Position numbers and translations under genes: made by a program
Part shown: piece by piece, positions 1 to 5,837 of the stretch
Position numbering within the stretch: position 1 is the stretch's first letter
How the letters are laid out: each line of letters begins with the position of its first letter
Notes under the pieces: model-generated
Database searches by the model: none
Told to the model about the DNA's origin: nothing
What the model saw: only the letters and a program-made list of their open reading frames with translations
Assembly: GCA_955652245.1 (NCBI GenBank)
Contig: CATPAV010000036.1
Span: 1-6,955 of the forward strand
Reading direction: 5' to 3'
Length of the DNA: 6,955 bases
DNA from: an uncultured Candidatus Udaeobacter sp.
GTDB lineage: Bacteria > Verrucomicrobiota > Verrucomicrobiia > Chthoniobacterales > UBA10450

Positions 1-719
1 CTCATAATACGCAGCTCGGTTTTCAATTGGCGCTTTTTCATTTCGCCATCCAATTCCTCGGGCGTGCCGGTCAATACCGGGAACGTGCCGTAGTGCATTG
101 GAATCACCATACGCGGATCGACCAGCTTCACCGCGTCGGCCGCCCGCTCCGGCCCCATCGTGAAATGATCCCCAATGCAAACCAGCATGATGTCGATCTT
201 GTTAAATCGCGACACGAGTGCCATATCGGAAAACAAGTCCGTGTCGCCTGTGTGATAAAACGTCGGTCCGCCGCGGATCGCGACGATCAAGCCACTAGGG
301 TTTCCGCCGTAATAAGGCGGCGAATTTTCGTCTTTCGCCACTCCGGCGCCGTGCCACGCTGGCACAAACGTTACCCTCACGTCACCATCAAGCAGATTGA
401 GCGTGCCGCCGAAATGTCCTGTTGTATCAGTGTCGGCCAACTCACTGGGATAACCGAGCACCGTTGTCATCGCCGCCGAAAGATCATATGTCGCCACAAG
501 TTTGGCGCGCGTTCGTTTTCCGATCTCGACCGCATTTCCCACGTGATCGGAATGTCCATGCGTGACCAAAATCAAATCGACGCGCTCCAGCGTCGCGGCC
601 TCATCTTTGCCCTTTTCAAAAACTGGATTCGTCAACCACGGATCGACCAGAAGCACGTTGCCAGCCGGCGTGATGATTTTAAATGCGGACTGCCCATACC
701 AGGTGAGTTGTGTTTCCAT
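1..719 (-). CDS. UPF0173-type metal-dependent hydrolase (metallo-beta-lactamase fold), 3' end cut by the window
   Basis: Read on the minus strand from the ATG at 719-717, this frame stays open for 239 codons and leaves the window before a stop. It begins METQLTWYGQSAF, typical of the UPF0173/YtkL-like branch of the metallo-beta-lactamase superfamily. Visible metal-site motifs are THGHSDH (H54, H56, D58, H59), AWHGAG (H123), HTGDTD (D159) and PMHYGTFP (H209), so the binuclear zinc site looks complete. UPF0173 members are usually about 225-230 residues, so only a short tail should be missing. No signal peptide is visible, so it is probably cytoplasmic. The family is a predicted hydrolase of unknown physiological substrate. 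There is no good Shine-Dalgarno. Its upstream side is the repeat-filled gap shared with the divergent glycosylase gene. The family call is firm; the substrate is unknown. Confidence 0.93.
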   Translation of the reverse strand, partial: METQLTWYGQSAFKIITPAGNVLLVDPWLTNPVFEKGKDEAATLERVDLILVTHGHSDHVGNAVEIGKRTRAKLVATYDLSAAMTTVLGYPSELADTDTTGHFGGTLNLLDGDVRVTFVPAWHGAGVAKDENSPPYYGGNPSGLIVAIRGGPTFYHTGDTDLFSDMALVSRFNKIDIMLVCIGDHFTMGPERAADAVKLVDPRMVIPMHYGTFPVLTGTPEELDGEMKKRQLKTELRIM

Positions 720-758
720 TCTCGTCACGAAACTGAAAAGATTTCACCGGGCAAGCAA

Positions 759-905
759 CAATGACGAATGATTGAAATGACGAAGCACGAATGACGAGAT
801 TGGAATGACGAATGACAAATGTCGAATGACGAAAAACGTTACCAAGCAGCTCGATCTTCGAATTTCTTCATTCCCTCGTCGTTCGACATTCGTGCTTTGT
901 CATTT
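759..905. repeat. Inverted repeat made of 7-nt units (GAATGAC type)
   Basis: From 775 to 837 the sequence runs in a strict 7-nt register: AAATGAC, GAAGCAC, GAATGAC, GAGATTG, GAATGAC, GAATGAC, AAATGTC, GAATGAC, GAAAAAC. Two related units precede it at 759-772. On the opposite strand, 905 down to 878 reads AAATGAC, AAAGCAC, GAATGTC, GAACGAC. The 21-nt arms 775-795 and 885-905 therefore match at 19 of 21 positions in inverted orientation. The element fills most of the gap between two divergent genes. Comparable intergenic heptamer repeats are, to my recollection, common in soil Verrucomicrobiota. It carries no coding capacity. It could fold as a long imperfect hairpin, or be a non-autonomous repeat. 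Confidence 0.75.
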
Positions 906-921
906 TACTTAGCATCGACAG

Positions 922-1488
922 ATGAATCACGAACTCGCGCATCGACACTTGGCTAGCACCCATCCGCGAATGGCCGTTTTGATCGCCCGATCGCTTCCTT
1001 ACAATGTCAAACCGGCGCGATCGATCCGACCATTTGATGCGCTTGCAGAATCAATCGCTTACCAACAATTAAGCGGGAAAGCGGCTGCGACCATTTTCGG
1101 TCGCGTCCGCGCGCTCTACCCGCGGCGAAAATATCTCGATCCTGAAAACATTTTGGCTACGCCGGATGAAGCTTTTCGCGCGGCCGGTCTTTCTCGCAAC
1201 AAGATTGCAGCATTGAAGGATCTCGCTGCAAAAACAATCGGTGGCACGGTGCCGTCATCTCGCGCGATCATTCGAATGAGCGATGAGGAAATCATTGCGC
1301 GCCTGATCACAGTGCGCGGCATTGGCCGATGGACGGTTGAGATGCTCCTTCTGTTCGATCTCGGCCGGCCCGACGTCTGGCCGGTCGATGATTATGGCGT
1401 GCGTAAAGGTTTCGCCAAAGCGTTTGGGCGCAGAAAACTTCCCACGCCGAAAGAGCTCGTGAAATTCGGCGAAAAATGGCGGCCATAA
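922..1488 (+). CDS. DNA-3-methyladenine glycosylase (AlkA/HhH-GPD family), prematurely stopped
   Basis: This is a base-excision-repair glycosylase that would remove alkylated purines from DNA. Within 188 residues it shows the N-terminal IAYQQLSGKAA segment (46-55), the helix-hairpin-helix LITVRGIGRWTVE (128-140), and PVDDYGV (154-160). The second Asp there (D157) aligns with the catalytic Asp238 of E. coli AlkA. It lacks AlkA's N-terminal extra domain, as in the shorter bacterial members of about 200-215 residues. The frame ends EKWRP then TAA at 1486-1488. Family members continue with an aromatic residue and RS at exactly this point (E. coli AlkA has KPWRSYA), and the following codons encode RSVAAWYFWRAQD in the same frame. 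The product thus lacks its last helix and is probably impaired, or the TAA is a sequence error. The start is the only ATG at the right place; no clear ribosome site precedes it. Confidence 0.9.
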   Translation: MNHELAHRHLASTHPRMAVLIARSLPYNVKPARSIRPFDALAESIAYQQLSGKAAATIFGRVRALYPRRKYLDPENILATPDEAFRAAGLSRNKIAALKDLAAKTIGGTVPSSRAIIRMSDEEIIARLITVRGIGRWTVEMLLLFDLGRPDVWPVDDYGVRKGFAKAFGRRKLPTPKELVKFGEKWRP

Positions 1489-1566
1489 CGCTCCGTCGCT
1501 GCGTGGTATTTCTGGCGCGCCCAGGATGCGCCGAAGAAGACAAACCGCTTCGACGAAAAGTTGTAG
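1489..1566 (+). pseudogene. Detached C-terminal 25 codons of the glycosylase, downstream of the in-frame TAA
   Basis: In the same frame as the glycosylase, directly after the TAA, the codons read RSVAAWYFWRAQDAPKK and on to a TAG at 1564-1566. RSxAAWYxWR is the conserved end of the HhH-GPD glycosylase domain, so this is the missing tail and not a separate gene. Replacing the TAA with a Tyr codon (TAT or TAC, one base away) would restore a normal 214-residue protein. There is no frameshift. The final TAG lies inside the TGTAGCC edge of the repeat that follows. Confidence 0.8.
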
Positions 1567-1631
1567 CCACCGGCCTGCGGCCGGTCCCGTGGCACCGTTT
1601 GGAGAAGACCGCCCACAGGGCGGTGGCTACA
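1562..1631. repeat. Paired-hairpin (REP-like) element bounded by TGTAGCCACC
   Basis: The arms at 1562-1586 and 1607-1631 are inverted copies of one 25-nt unit: both read TGTAGCCACCG from the outer edge and differ at only a few internal positions. Each arm is itself a palindrome, with CCGGCC-TGC-GGCCGG on the left and CCGCCC-ACA-GGGCGG on the right. The two arms are separated by a 20-nt spacer (1587-1606). This is the layout of a bacterial interspersed REP pair. It overlaps the last codons of the restored glycosylase frame and could act as a transcript-end hairpin, although no T-run follows. Confidence 0.8.
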
Positions 1632-1659
1632 GCGACGTTTCAAGCCACACCGAGCGCCA

Positions 1660-1688
1660 TTGACTTTGCGCGCGCGGTTGACTAAAAC
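1660..1688 (+). promoter_or_regulatory. Candidate sigma70-type promoter for the GYF_2-Yip1 gene
   Basis: TTGACT at 1660-1665 (five of six matches to TTGACA) is followed after 17 nt by TAAAAC at 1683-1688 (four of six matches to TATAAT). A transcript starting about 7 nt past the -10 would begin near 1695, only a few bases before the ATG at 1698. That would make the mRNA nearly leaderless and fits the lack of a Shine-Dalgarno. This is pattern matching only. Confidence 0.35.
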
Positions 1689-1697
1689 GCCAGCATT

Positions 1698-2552
1698 ATG
1701 GCAATGATCCACGTTAATCGGGGTGCAACGAGTCTGGGCACATTTTCAGAAGAAGAAGTCCGGGAAGGCTTGCGCACCGGTCGTTTCGCGGCCACCGATC
1801 TTGGCTGGCGCGAAGGAATGGCGAATTGGCAGCCGCTCTCGCAATTTCCCGACCTCGGAGGCGCTGCTCCTGTTGCGCCGCCTCCGCAAATTAGTGCAGC
1901 ATCGACAGCTGCAACTGGGGCGCCACGCAGTGGATTGCCGTGGGACGAACGGCAGGCGCGCGGATTTTTCAACGCGTTTGTCGAAACACTGGTGATGGTT
2001 TTAACAAAACCGGATGCCGCCTTCAGGGCGATGAAGATTGAAGGTGGTCTCGTGGAACCTCTCATCTACGCTTTGATCGGTGGATGGGTAGGCGGAGTTG
2101 TGGCGTTTCTTTTTTCGCTCGGTTTTCAGTCCATGGGTCTGTTCGCAAACCGAACCAACGCTTTCGGAATGCTGACCGGCATGGGCATCGGCTCAATTGT
2201 ATTTATCATCCTTCTGCCGGTAATGATCGTAATCGGATTGTTTATCGGCGCGGCGATCGTTCATCTTTGCTTAATGATTGTCGGTGGCGCGAACAAAACC
2301 TTCGAGGCCACGTTCCGCGTTCTCGCGTTTTCTCAAGGTTCGACGGGTCCACTCCAGATGGTTCCAGTTTGTGGTGGATTGATCGCCGGTGTTTGGGGCG
2401 TGGTCGTAAGCTGCATCGGTCTTGCTCGCGCCCACGAAACCGGGACGGGACGTGCTGTGCTCGCCGTTTTTCTTCCGCTGGTTGTTTGCTGCGGCGGAGT
2501 GATTTTGATAGCGATTTTGGTGCCAACGCTCATTCACATGAGAAATCAGTGA
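1698..2552 (+). CDS. GYF_2 (DUF4339)-Yip1 domain membrane protein
   Basis: The 284-residue protein starts with a GYF_2-type domain (about 3-52): IHVNRGATSLGTFSEEEVREGLRTG is the usual opening, and GWREGMANWQPLSQFP its end. A Pro/Ala-rich linker (about 56-80) leads to a Yip1-type domain (about 88-280). Hydrophobic segments lie near 121-143, 158-195 (probably two helices), 222-243 and 253-279. The stretch HLCLMIVGGANKTFEATFRV (189-208) is the characteristic Yip1-family loop. GYF_2 domains are thought to mediate protein contacts; the bacterial Yip1 role is unknown, so no function is assigned beyond an inner-membrane protein with a cytoplasmic N-terminal domain. ATG at 1698 is used; a second ATG at 1704 would remove only two residues. 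The DUF2752 gene follows after 10 nt, suggesting co-transcription. Confidence 0.9.
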   Translation: MAMIHVNRGATSLGTFSEEEVREGLRTGRFAATDLGWREGMANWQPLSQFPDLGGAAPVAPPPQISAASTAATGAPRSGLPWDERQARGFFNAFVETLVMVLTKPDAAFRAMKIEGGLVEPLIYALIGGWVGGVVAFLFSLGFQSMGLFANRTNAFGMLTGMGIGSIVFIILLPVMIVIGLFIGAAIVHLCLMIVGGANKTFEATFRVLAFSQGSTGPLQMVPVCGGLIAGVWGVVVSCIGLARAHETGTGRAVLAVFLPLVVCCGGVILIAILVPTLIHMRNQ

Positions 2553-2562
2553 TCGCCGATCG

Positions 2563-2985
2563 GTGCAGCTGCTGCGTCGTCATCTCGCCCCGCCTGAGCT
2601 CGATCACGAGTTAATTTGGCTGACCGTTTCGCTCGGTTCGCTGGCTTTTGCGACAATCTGGCTTGCGCTTGGTTTGCCCTGGCCGCGTTGCGCGTTTCAT
2701 GATTTTACCGGTCTCCCATGCGCCACCTGCGGCATGACGCGATCGGCAATCCAATTTTTCCACGGGAATTTTCTTGCCGCGCTGCGCTGGAATCCGCTCG
2801 TTTTTGTGGCGCTCTGCGGATTGTCGATCTTCGATGCTTACGCCTTCGTTGTTTTGATCGCGCGTGCGCCACGCTTACGCATCGCAAGATTCAGTTCTGC
2901 GGAAAAAACTTTTGTCCGTGCGTTAGTCATAACTTTGCTCGCAGCAAACTGGGGTTATCTGCTCCTGCATTGGCGCAATTTTTAA
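2563..2985 (+). CDS. DUF2752 family membrane protein (GTG start)
   Basis: This 140-residue protein carries the DUF2752 signature CAFHDFTGLPCATCGMTRS, with cysteines at 43, 53 and 56, followed by the typical ALRWNPLVF (73-81). Hydrophobic segments lie near 18-38, 78-100 and 117-136. The paired CxxC cysteines after a first membrane helix are the hallmark of the family, whose biochemical role is unknown; metal binding or a redox role is only a guess. The start must be GTG at 2563: there is an in-frame stop at 2539-2541 and no ATG between that stop and the conserved region. It sits 10 nt after the Yip1 gene on the same strand. GYF_2/Yip1 and DUF2752 genes often occur together in several bacterial phyla, which supports a shared envelope role. 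Confidence 0.88.
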   Translation: MQLLRRHLAPPELDHELIWLTVSLGSLAFATIWLALGLPWPRCAFHDFTGLPCATCGMTRSAIQFFHGNFLAALRWNPLVFVALCGLSIFDAYAFVVLIARAPRLRIARFSSAEKTFVRALVITLLAANWGYLLLHWRNF

Positions 2986-2987
2986 AT

Positions 2988-3023
2988 TGTAGCGCGTTTC
3001 TGTGAAACGCCGCAGCGTCTACA
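2988..3023. repeat. Short hairpin element bounded by TGTAG and CTACA
   Basis: It begins TGTAGCGC two bases after the TAA of the DUF2752 gene and ends GCGTCTACA at 3023. Inside, GCGTTTC (2994-3000) pairs perfectly with GAAACGC (3004-3010) around a TGT loop. The TGTAGC edge and the CTGTG centre match the right arm of the 1562-1631 element read from its outer edge, so this is probably another member of the same family. It lies between convergent genes and may serve as a bidirectional transcript-end hairpin; no T-run is visible. Confidence 0.6.
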
Positions 3024-3040
3024 AAATCCGACCATTCGGC

Positions 3041-3061
3041 GTTGGAAGTTGGGCGTTGGGC
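3041..3061. repeat. Three tandem 7-nt units (GTTGGRM)
   Basis: GTTGGAA (3041-3047), GTTGGGC (3048-3054) and GTTGGGC (3055-3061) follow one another without gaps in the short convergent intergenic region. Three units are too few to say more than that a second 7-nt-period sequence occurs here. Confidence 0.5.
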
Positions 3062-3074
3062 GCCTCTTCTTTGC

Positions 3075-3734
3075 CTAACGAGCCGACGCCCGTCCTACAT
3101 CATCCCCTGGCGCACCGCGGTGCGCTTCGATGAACGCAGTCGGGTCAAGCCAACCCCGCGTATCTTGGCGATAGCCCGGCCCGATAAACGGCGTGACGAA
3201 TTCGCGCATTTCGAAATGCAGATGGGCAAAATAACGCCCGCCTGCGGTCCCAACGGTAGCGATTTGCTGACCGCGTTGGACCTCATCGCCAGCGTGCACG
3301 AGCATTGTTTCCACATGCCCGTAATACGACTGCACGTATTTGCGTTTTCCGTTCTCGATGTAGGCATGCAACGCAATGACGATGTTCCCCCAGCCCGGTC
3401 CGCCATCTCGCGCCAGTAAAACCCGCCCGTCAGCCACTGCGTAGATTGAATCGCCCAAATCGCTGTCTTCTCCGCCGATGCCGTTCAAGTCATCGCCCAG
3501 GTGATGATTCTCCGTGAATCGTTGCGCGTTGTAAGCCATCGCGCCGTTCTCGCTGCCGAGCGGAAAATCGAAACGAGTCGCAGTTGGAATTGAGGCAAGC
3601 TCAATCGGTGAGGGAACTCGAAATCCCGGATCGACATATTTCGGTCGCGTCAATTCCGGCCAAAGTCGAAACCAGAGTGTCGCGAGGAGTCCCACCGCAA
3701 ATGCGGCTGCGCCGAGCGCAATTAGTTTCTTCAT
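3075..3734 (-). CDS. M23 family (LytM-type) metallopeptidase
   Basis: The 219-residue protein has a Lys-start hydrophobic N-terminus (MKK, then about residues 4-22), read as a signal anchor or uncleaved signal peptide, so the enzyme should face the periplasm. The M23 domain covers about 74-205. Zinc ligands are H78 and D82 in HLGDD and H173 in AHLHFEM; the companion catalytic histidines are H140 in SYYGH and H171. All are present, so it should be an active peptidoglycan peptide hydrolase and not a degenerate LytM regulator. YAVADGRV (98-105), GDEVQRGQQIATVG (149-162) and GWLDPTAFI (194-202) are standard fold segments. It is divergent from the epimerase gene and convergent with DUF2752. Its upstream DNA is entirely the 3737-3820 repeat. 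Confidence 0.94.
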   Translation of the reverse strand: MKKLIALGAAAFAVGLLATLWFRLWPELTRPKYVDPGFRVPSPIELASIPTATRFDFPLGSENGAMAYNAQRFTENHHLGDDLNGIGGEDSDLGDSIYAVADGRVLLARDGGPGWGNIVIALHAYIENGKRKYVQSYYGHVETMLVHAGDEVQRGQQIATVGTAGGRYFAHLHFEMREFVTPFIGPGYRQDTRGWLDPTAFIEAHRGAPGDDVGRASAR

Positions 3735-3736
3735 CG

Positions 3737-3820
3737 ATTAACCACGAATGGACGCAAATTGACACGAATCACAAACAACTTGCGATTCTTCGTGTCCATT
3801 GGTGTTTATTCGTAGTTAAT
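3737..3820. repeat. Inverted repeat with a 10-nt period filling a divergent promoter region
   Basis: The left arm (3737-3772) is ATTAACC plus three decamers: CACGAATGGA, CGCAAATTGA, CACGAATCAC. The right arm (3785-3820), read on the other strand, is ATTAAC plus TACGAATAAA, CACCAATGGA, CACGAAGAAT in the same register. A 12-nt spacer (3773-3784) separates them. The element starts 2 nt before the M23 start codon, and its far end supplies the A and T of the epimerase ATG. It therefore makes up the whole divergent intergenic region. A perfect TTGACA occurs at 3759-3764, but I see no good -10 partner. Confidence 0.75.
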
Positions 3821-4778
3821 GAGAATTTTGGTCACGGGCGGCGCTGGTTTCATCGGGTCGCATCTTGTCGGAAAACTACTCGCGGCTGGGCACGACGTCG
3901 CCATTCTCGACGACTTCAACGATTTTTACGATCCGCAAATCAAACGCGACAACGTCTCGGCCGTCTCCAAAGACATCGCGATTCATTATGTCGATCTTCG
4001 GGACAGCGCGACTGTGCGCAACGTATTTCGCCGGGAAAAATTTGAGGCGATTGCGCACCTGGCGGCGCGCGCGGGAGTTCGTCCATCAATTCAACACCCG
4101 CAACTTTATTTCGACACGAATGTCACCGGCACCTTGCATCTGTTCGATGCCGCCCGCGTGACCGGGGTTGAGCGGTTTATCTTCGCGTCGAGCTCGTCCG
4201 TTTACGGCATTTCGAAAACAGTTCCCTTCTCCGAAGATCAACATCTCACTCAGACGCTGAGCCCATACGCCGCCACAAAAATTGCGGGTGAATTTCTTTG
4301 TTCGACGTATTCGCATCTTTATCAAATGCGCGTGGTCGCGCTGCGTTACTTTACTGTTTACGGTCCGCGGCAACGACCCGATCTGGCAATCCATCAGTTC
4401 ACGCGACGCATTTACGCGGACCAGCCGATCGACCAATTCGGCGACGGCACGACGCGACGCGACTACACTTACATTGACGACATTATCCAGGGTACAATGG
4501 CGGCGCTTAAGTATAACGGGCCCCTTTTCGACATCTTCAATCTCGGCGAGAGCGACACGATTCAGCTCAAGGATTTGATTGCGGCAATCGAGAATGCGCT
4601 TGGAAAAAAAGCAAAGATCAACAGGCTGCCGGAACAACCAGGCGACATGCCACTGACTTGCGCGGACATTTCGAAAGCGAGAAAACTGCTAGGTTACAAT
4701 CCAGCCACGCGATTAAGCGACGGTCTCCCTCAGTTTATCGACTGGTTTCTCGCGCGATTGAAAAGATCGACATTATAG
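3819..4778 (+). CDS. NAD-dependent nucleotide-sugar epimerase, UDP-glucuronate 4-epimerase-like
   Basis: This is a 319-residue extended short-chain dehydrogenase. It has the NAD-binding GGAGFIG (7-13), HLAARAGVRPSI (80-91), the serine-rich SSSSVYG (124-130) and the catalytic YAATK (Y150, K154). RYFTVYGPRQRPDLA (176-190) and RDYTYIDDI (214-222) complete the pattern. The DDFNDFYDP segment (31-39) and GVRPSIQHP are typical of UDP-glucuronate 4-epimerases, which convert UDP-GlcA to UDP-GalA in the cytosol for surface polysaccharides. Length and motifs indicate an intact enzyme. A related epimerase such as UDP-glucose 4-epimerase is possible. The ATG lies at the edge of the 3737-3820 repeat, with no Shine-Dalgarno. 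The sulfotransferase follows 10 nt after the TAG, so the two are probably one transcript. Confidence 0.92.
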   Translation: MRILVTGGAGFIGSHLVGKLLAAGHDVAILDDFNDFYDPQIKRDNVSAVSKDIAIHYVDLRDSATVRNVFRREKFEAIAHLAARAGVRPSIQHPQLYFDTNVTGTLHLFDAARVTGVERFIFASSSSVYGISKTVPFSEDQHLTQTLSPYAATKIAGEFLCSTYSHLYQMRVVALRYFTVYGPRQRPDLAIHQFTRRIYADQPIDQFGDGTTRRDYTYIDDIIQGTMAALKYNGPLFDIFNLGESDTIQLKDLIAAIENALGKKAKINRLPEQPGDMPLTCADISKARKLLGYNPATRLSDGLPQFIDWFLARLKRSTL

Positions 4779-4788
4779 CTTGGTTCCG

Positions 4789-5805
4789 ATGAAATCGAGT
4801 TTGCCATTTGATGAACGTGCCTGTTTCGTCGCAGGCCAGGCGAAATCTGGCACAACGCTTTTGGTCGCGTTGCTCGACAATCATCCCGAACTTCTCGTCC
4901 TGCCGGAAGAGACCGCGTATTTCCCCACCGTTCTCACAAAATATGCGCCGCGCGGGCGCCGCGCACAGTTCGATTACCTGACCAAACAATCGCTTTCCAA
5001 CGTACTGTTCGGTGGGCCATGCAAATGGGGCAAACGCAATTACGCCGTATTTCCGCGCGAGAAATTTCTCGAAGCATTTGAACGGACGGCGTTCGACCCT
5101 GCGAACGCTGAAGAAGATTTGCTTGTGCTCATGGTGAAAGCCTACGCGGCGACGCTTCGGCGCCCCCTCGACACCATCCGACGCTGGGTCGAAAAAACTC
5201 CGGCGAATCGCAATCATGTTCCCGCGATTCTTGCCCGATTTCCGCACGCGAAAATTCTCGTCACGATGCGCGATCCACGTGCCATCCTCGCAGCGCAAAT
5301 CGCGCTGGAGAAAACAAGAAAAACCGGGCGATTTTCGACTTATTACGTGATCGCTCACTGGCGCGTCGCAGCCAGGCTCGCGAAGCGCGTGCGCGAGGGT
5401 GATACTCTGGGTCTCGTCGTGCCATATGAGCAACTGGTGTGCGAGCCGACCAGCACGATGGAGAAAGTTTGCGCTTACCTCGAAATCACTTTCGATCCGG
5501 GAACGGTCCTGACCCCGACAAAAGTGGGTCAGTTCTGGAGTGGTAACTCGGCCGCGCGAACTAATTTCTCGCAGATTAGTCCGGAACCGGCGACGCGGTG
5601 GCAGGGCGAACTTTCGGACGAAGAAATCGGCTGGGTGGAGTGGCATTGCCGCGATCTGATGCCAGCATTCGGGTATGAGCCGAAACTGAGCCGGCGCGAG
5701 TTGCGATATTTTGTGCGGCCAATTCGAGGCGAACGCCCGCGTGAGTATTTAAAGTCTCGCTTCTATTCCTTTCGCGATGATTGGATCCGGCGCAAGTATC
5801 TGTAG
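4789..5805 (+). CDS. Sulfotransferase family protein (PAPS-dependent)
   Basis: The 338-residue protein has the 5'-phosphosulfate-binding loop GQAKSGTTLL (16-25) and the 3'-phosphate region ILVTMRDPRAIL (156-167, RDPR at 161-164), the two PAPS-binding marks of sulfotransferases of the Sulfotransfer_3 type. EKTPANRNHVP (135-145) before the RDPR segment is also typical. It should move sulfate from PAPS to a hydroxyl or amine of a carbohydrate or other acceptor; the acceptor cannot be read from sequence. I use ATG at 4789. An in-frame TTG at 4780 would add three residues (MVP) but has no better signal. There is no membrane segment, so it is probably cytosolic. Location behind the epimerase suggests a sulfated glycan or a sulfated sugar precursor. 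Its TAG stop (5803-5805) lies inside the TGTAGCC edge of a repeat. Confidence 0.9.
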   Translation: MKSSLPFDERACFVAGQAKSGTTLLVALLDNHPELLVLPEETAYFPTVLTKYAPRGRRAQFDYLTKQSLSNVLFGGPCKWGKRNYAVFPREKFLEAFERTAFDPANAEEDLLVLMVKAYAATLRRPLDTIRRWVEKTPANRNHVPAILARFPHAKILVTMRDPRAILAAQIALEKTRKTGRFSTYYVIAHWRVAARLAKRVREGDTLGLVVPYEQLVCEPTSTMEKVCAYLEITFDPGTVLTPTKVGQFWSGNSAARTNFSQISPEPATRWQGELSDEEIGWVEWHCRDLMPAFGYEPKLSRRELRYFVRPIRGERPREYLKSRFYSFRDDWIRRKYL

Positions 5806-5837
5806 CCGCTTCGCCGCTCGCAGTGCCGCGAAGGCGG
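5801..5837. repeat. TGTAGCCGCT-edged hairpin at the sulfotransferase 3' end
   Basis: TGTAGCCGCT opens the element and contains the sulfotransferase stop codon. CCGC-TTCGC (5806-5814) pairs with GCGAA-GCGG (5828-5837) with one bulged G at 5833, leaving a 13-nt loop. The same ten-base edge occurs again at 6836-6845. It resembles the other TGTAGC-edged elements here. It could end the epimerase-sulfotransferase transcript, but no T-run follows. Confidence 0.5.

Noticed and set aside
27..764. Long open frame on the plus strand (245 codons)
   Set aside because: It lies antisense to the UPF0173 gene, whose minus-strand frame has all metal-site motifs; the plus-strand translation matches no family and is His/Arg-rich as expected of a shadow.
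759..905. CRISPR array
   Set aside because: Units are 7 nt with no spacers and appear in both orientations; no cas gene is present.
1486..1488. Recoded TAA (sense codon or special amino acid)
   Set aside because: Other genes here end in TAA (GYF_2-Yip1's neighbour DUF2752 and the RRM gene) at expected lengths, so the code appears standard; TAA is not a known selenocysteine or pyrrolysine codon.
3759..3787. Promoter with the perfect TTGACA at 3759
   Set aside because: No acceptable -10 hexamer lies 16-18 nt downstream, and the hexamer is part of a repeated decamer.
4735..5646. 303-codon open frame on the minus strand
   Set aside because: It is opposite the sulfotransferase, which has clear PAPS-binding motifs; the minus-strand product shows no recognisable domain.
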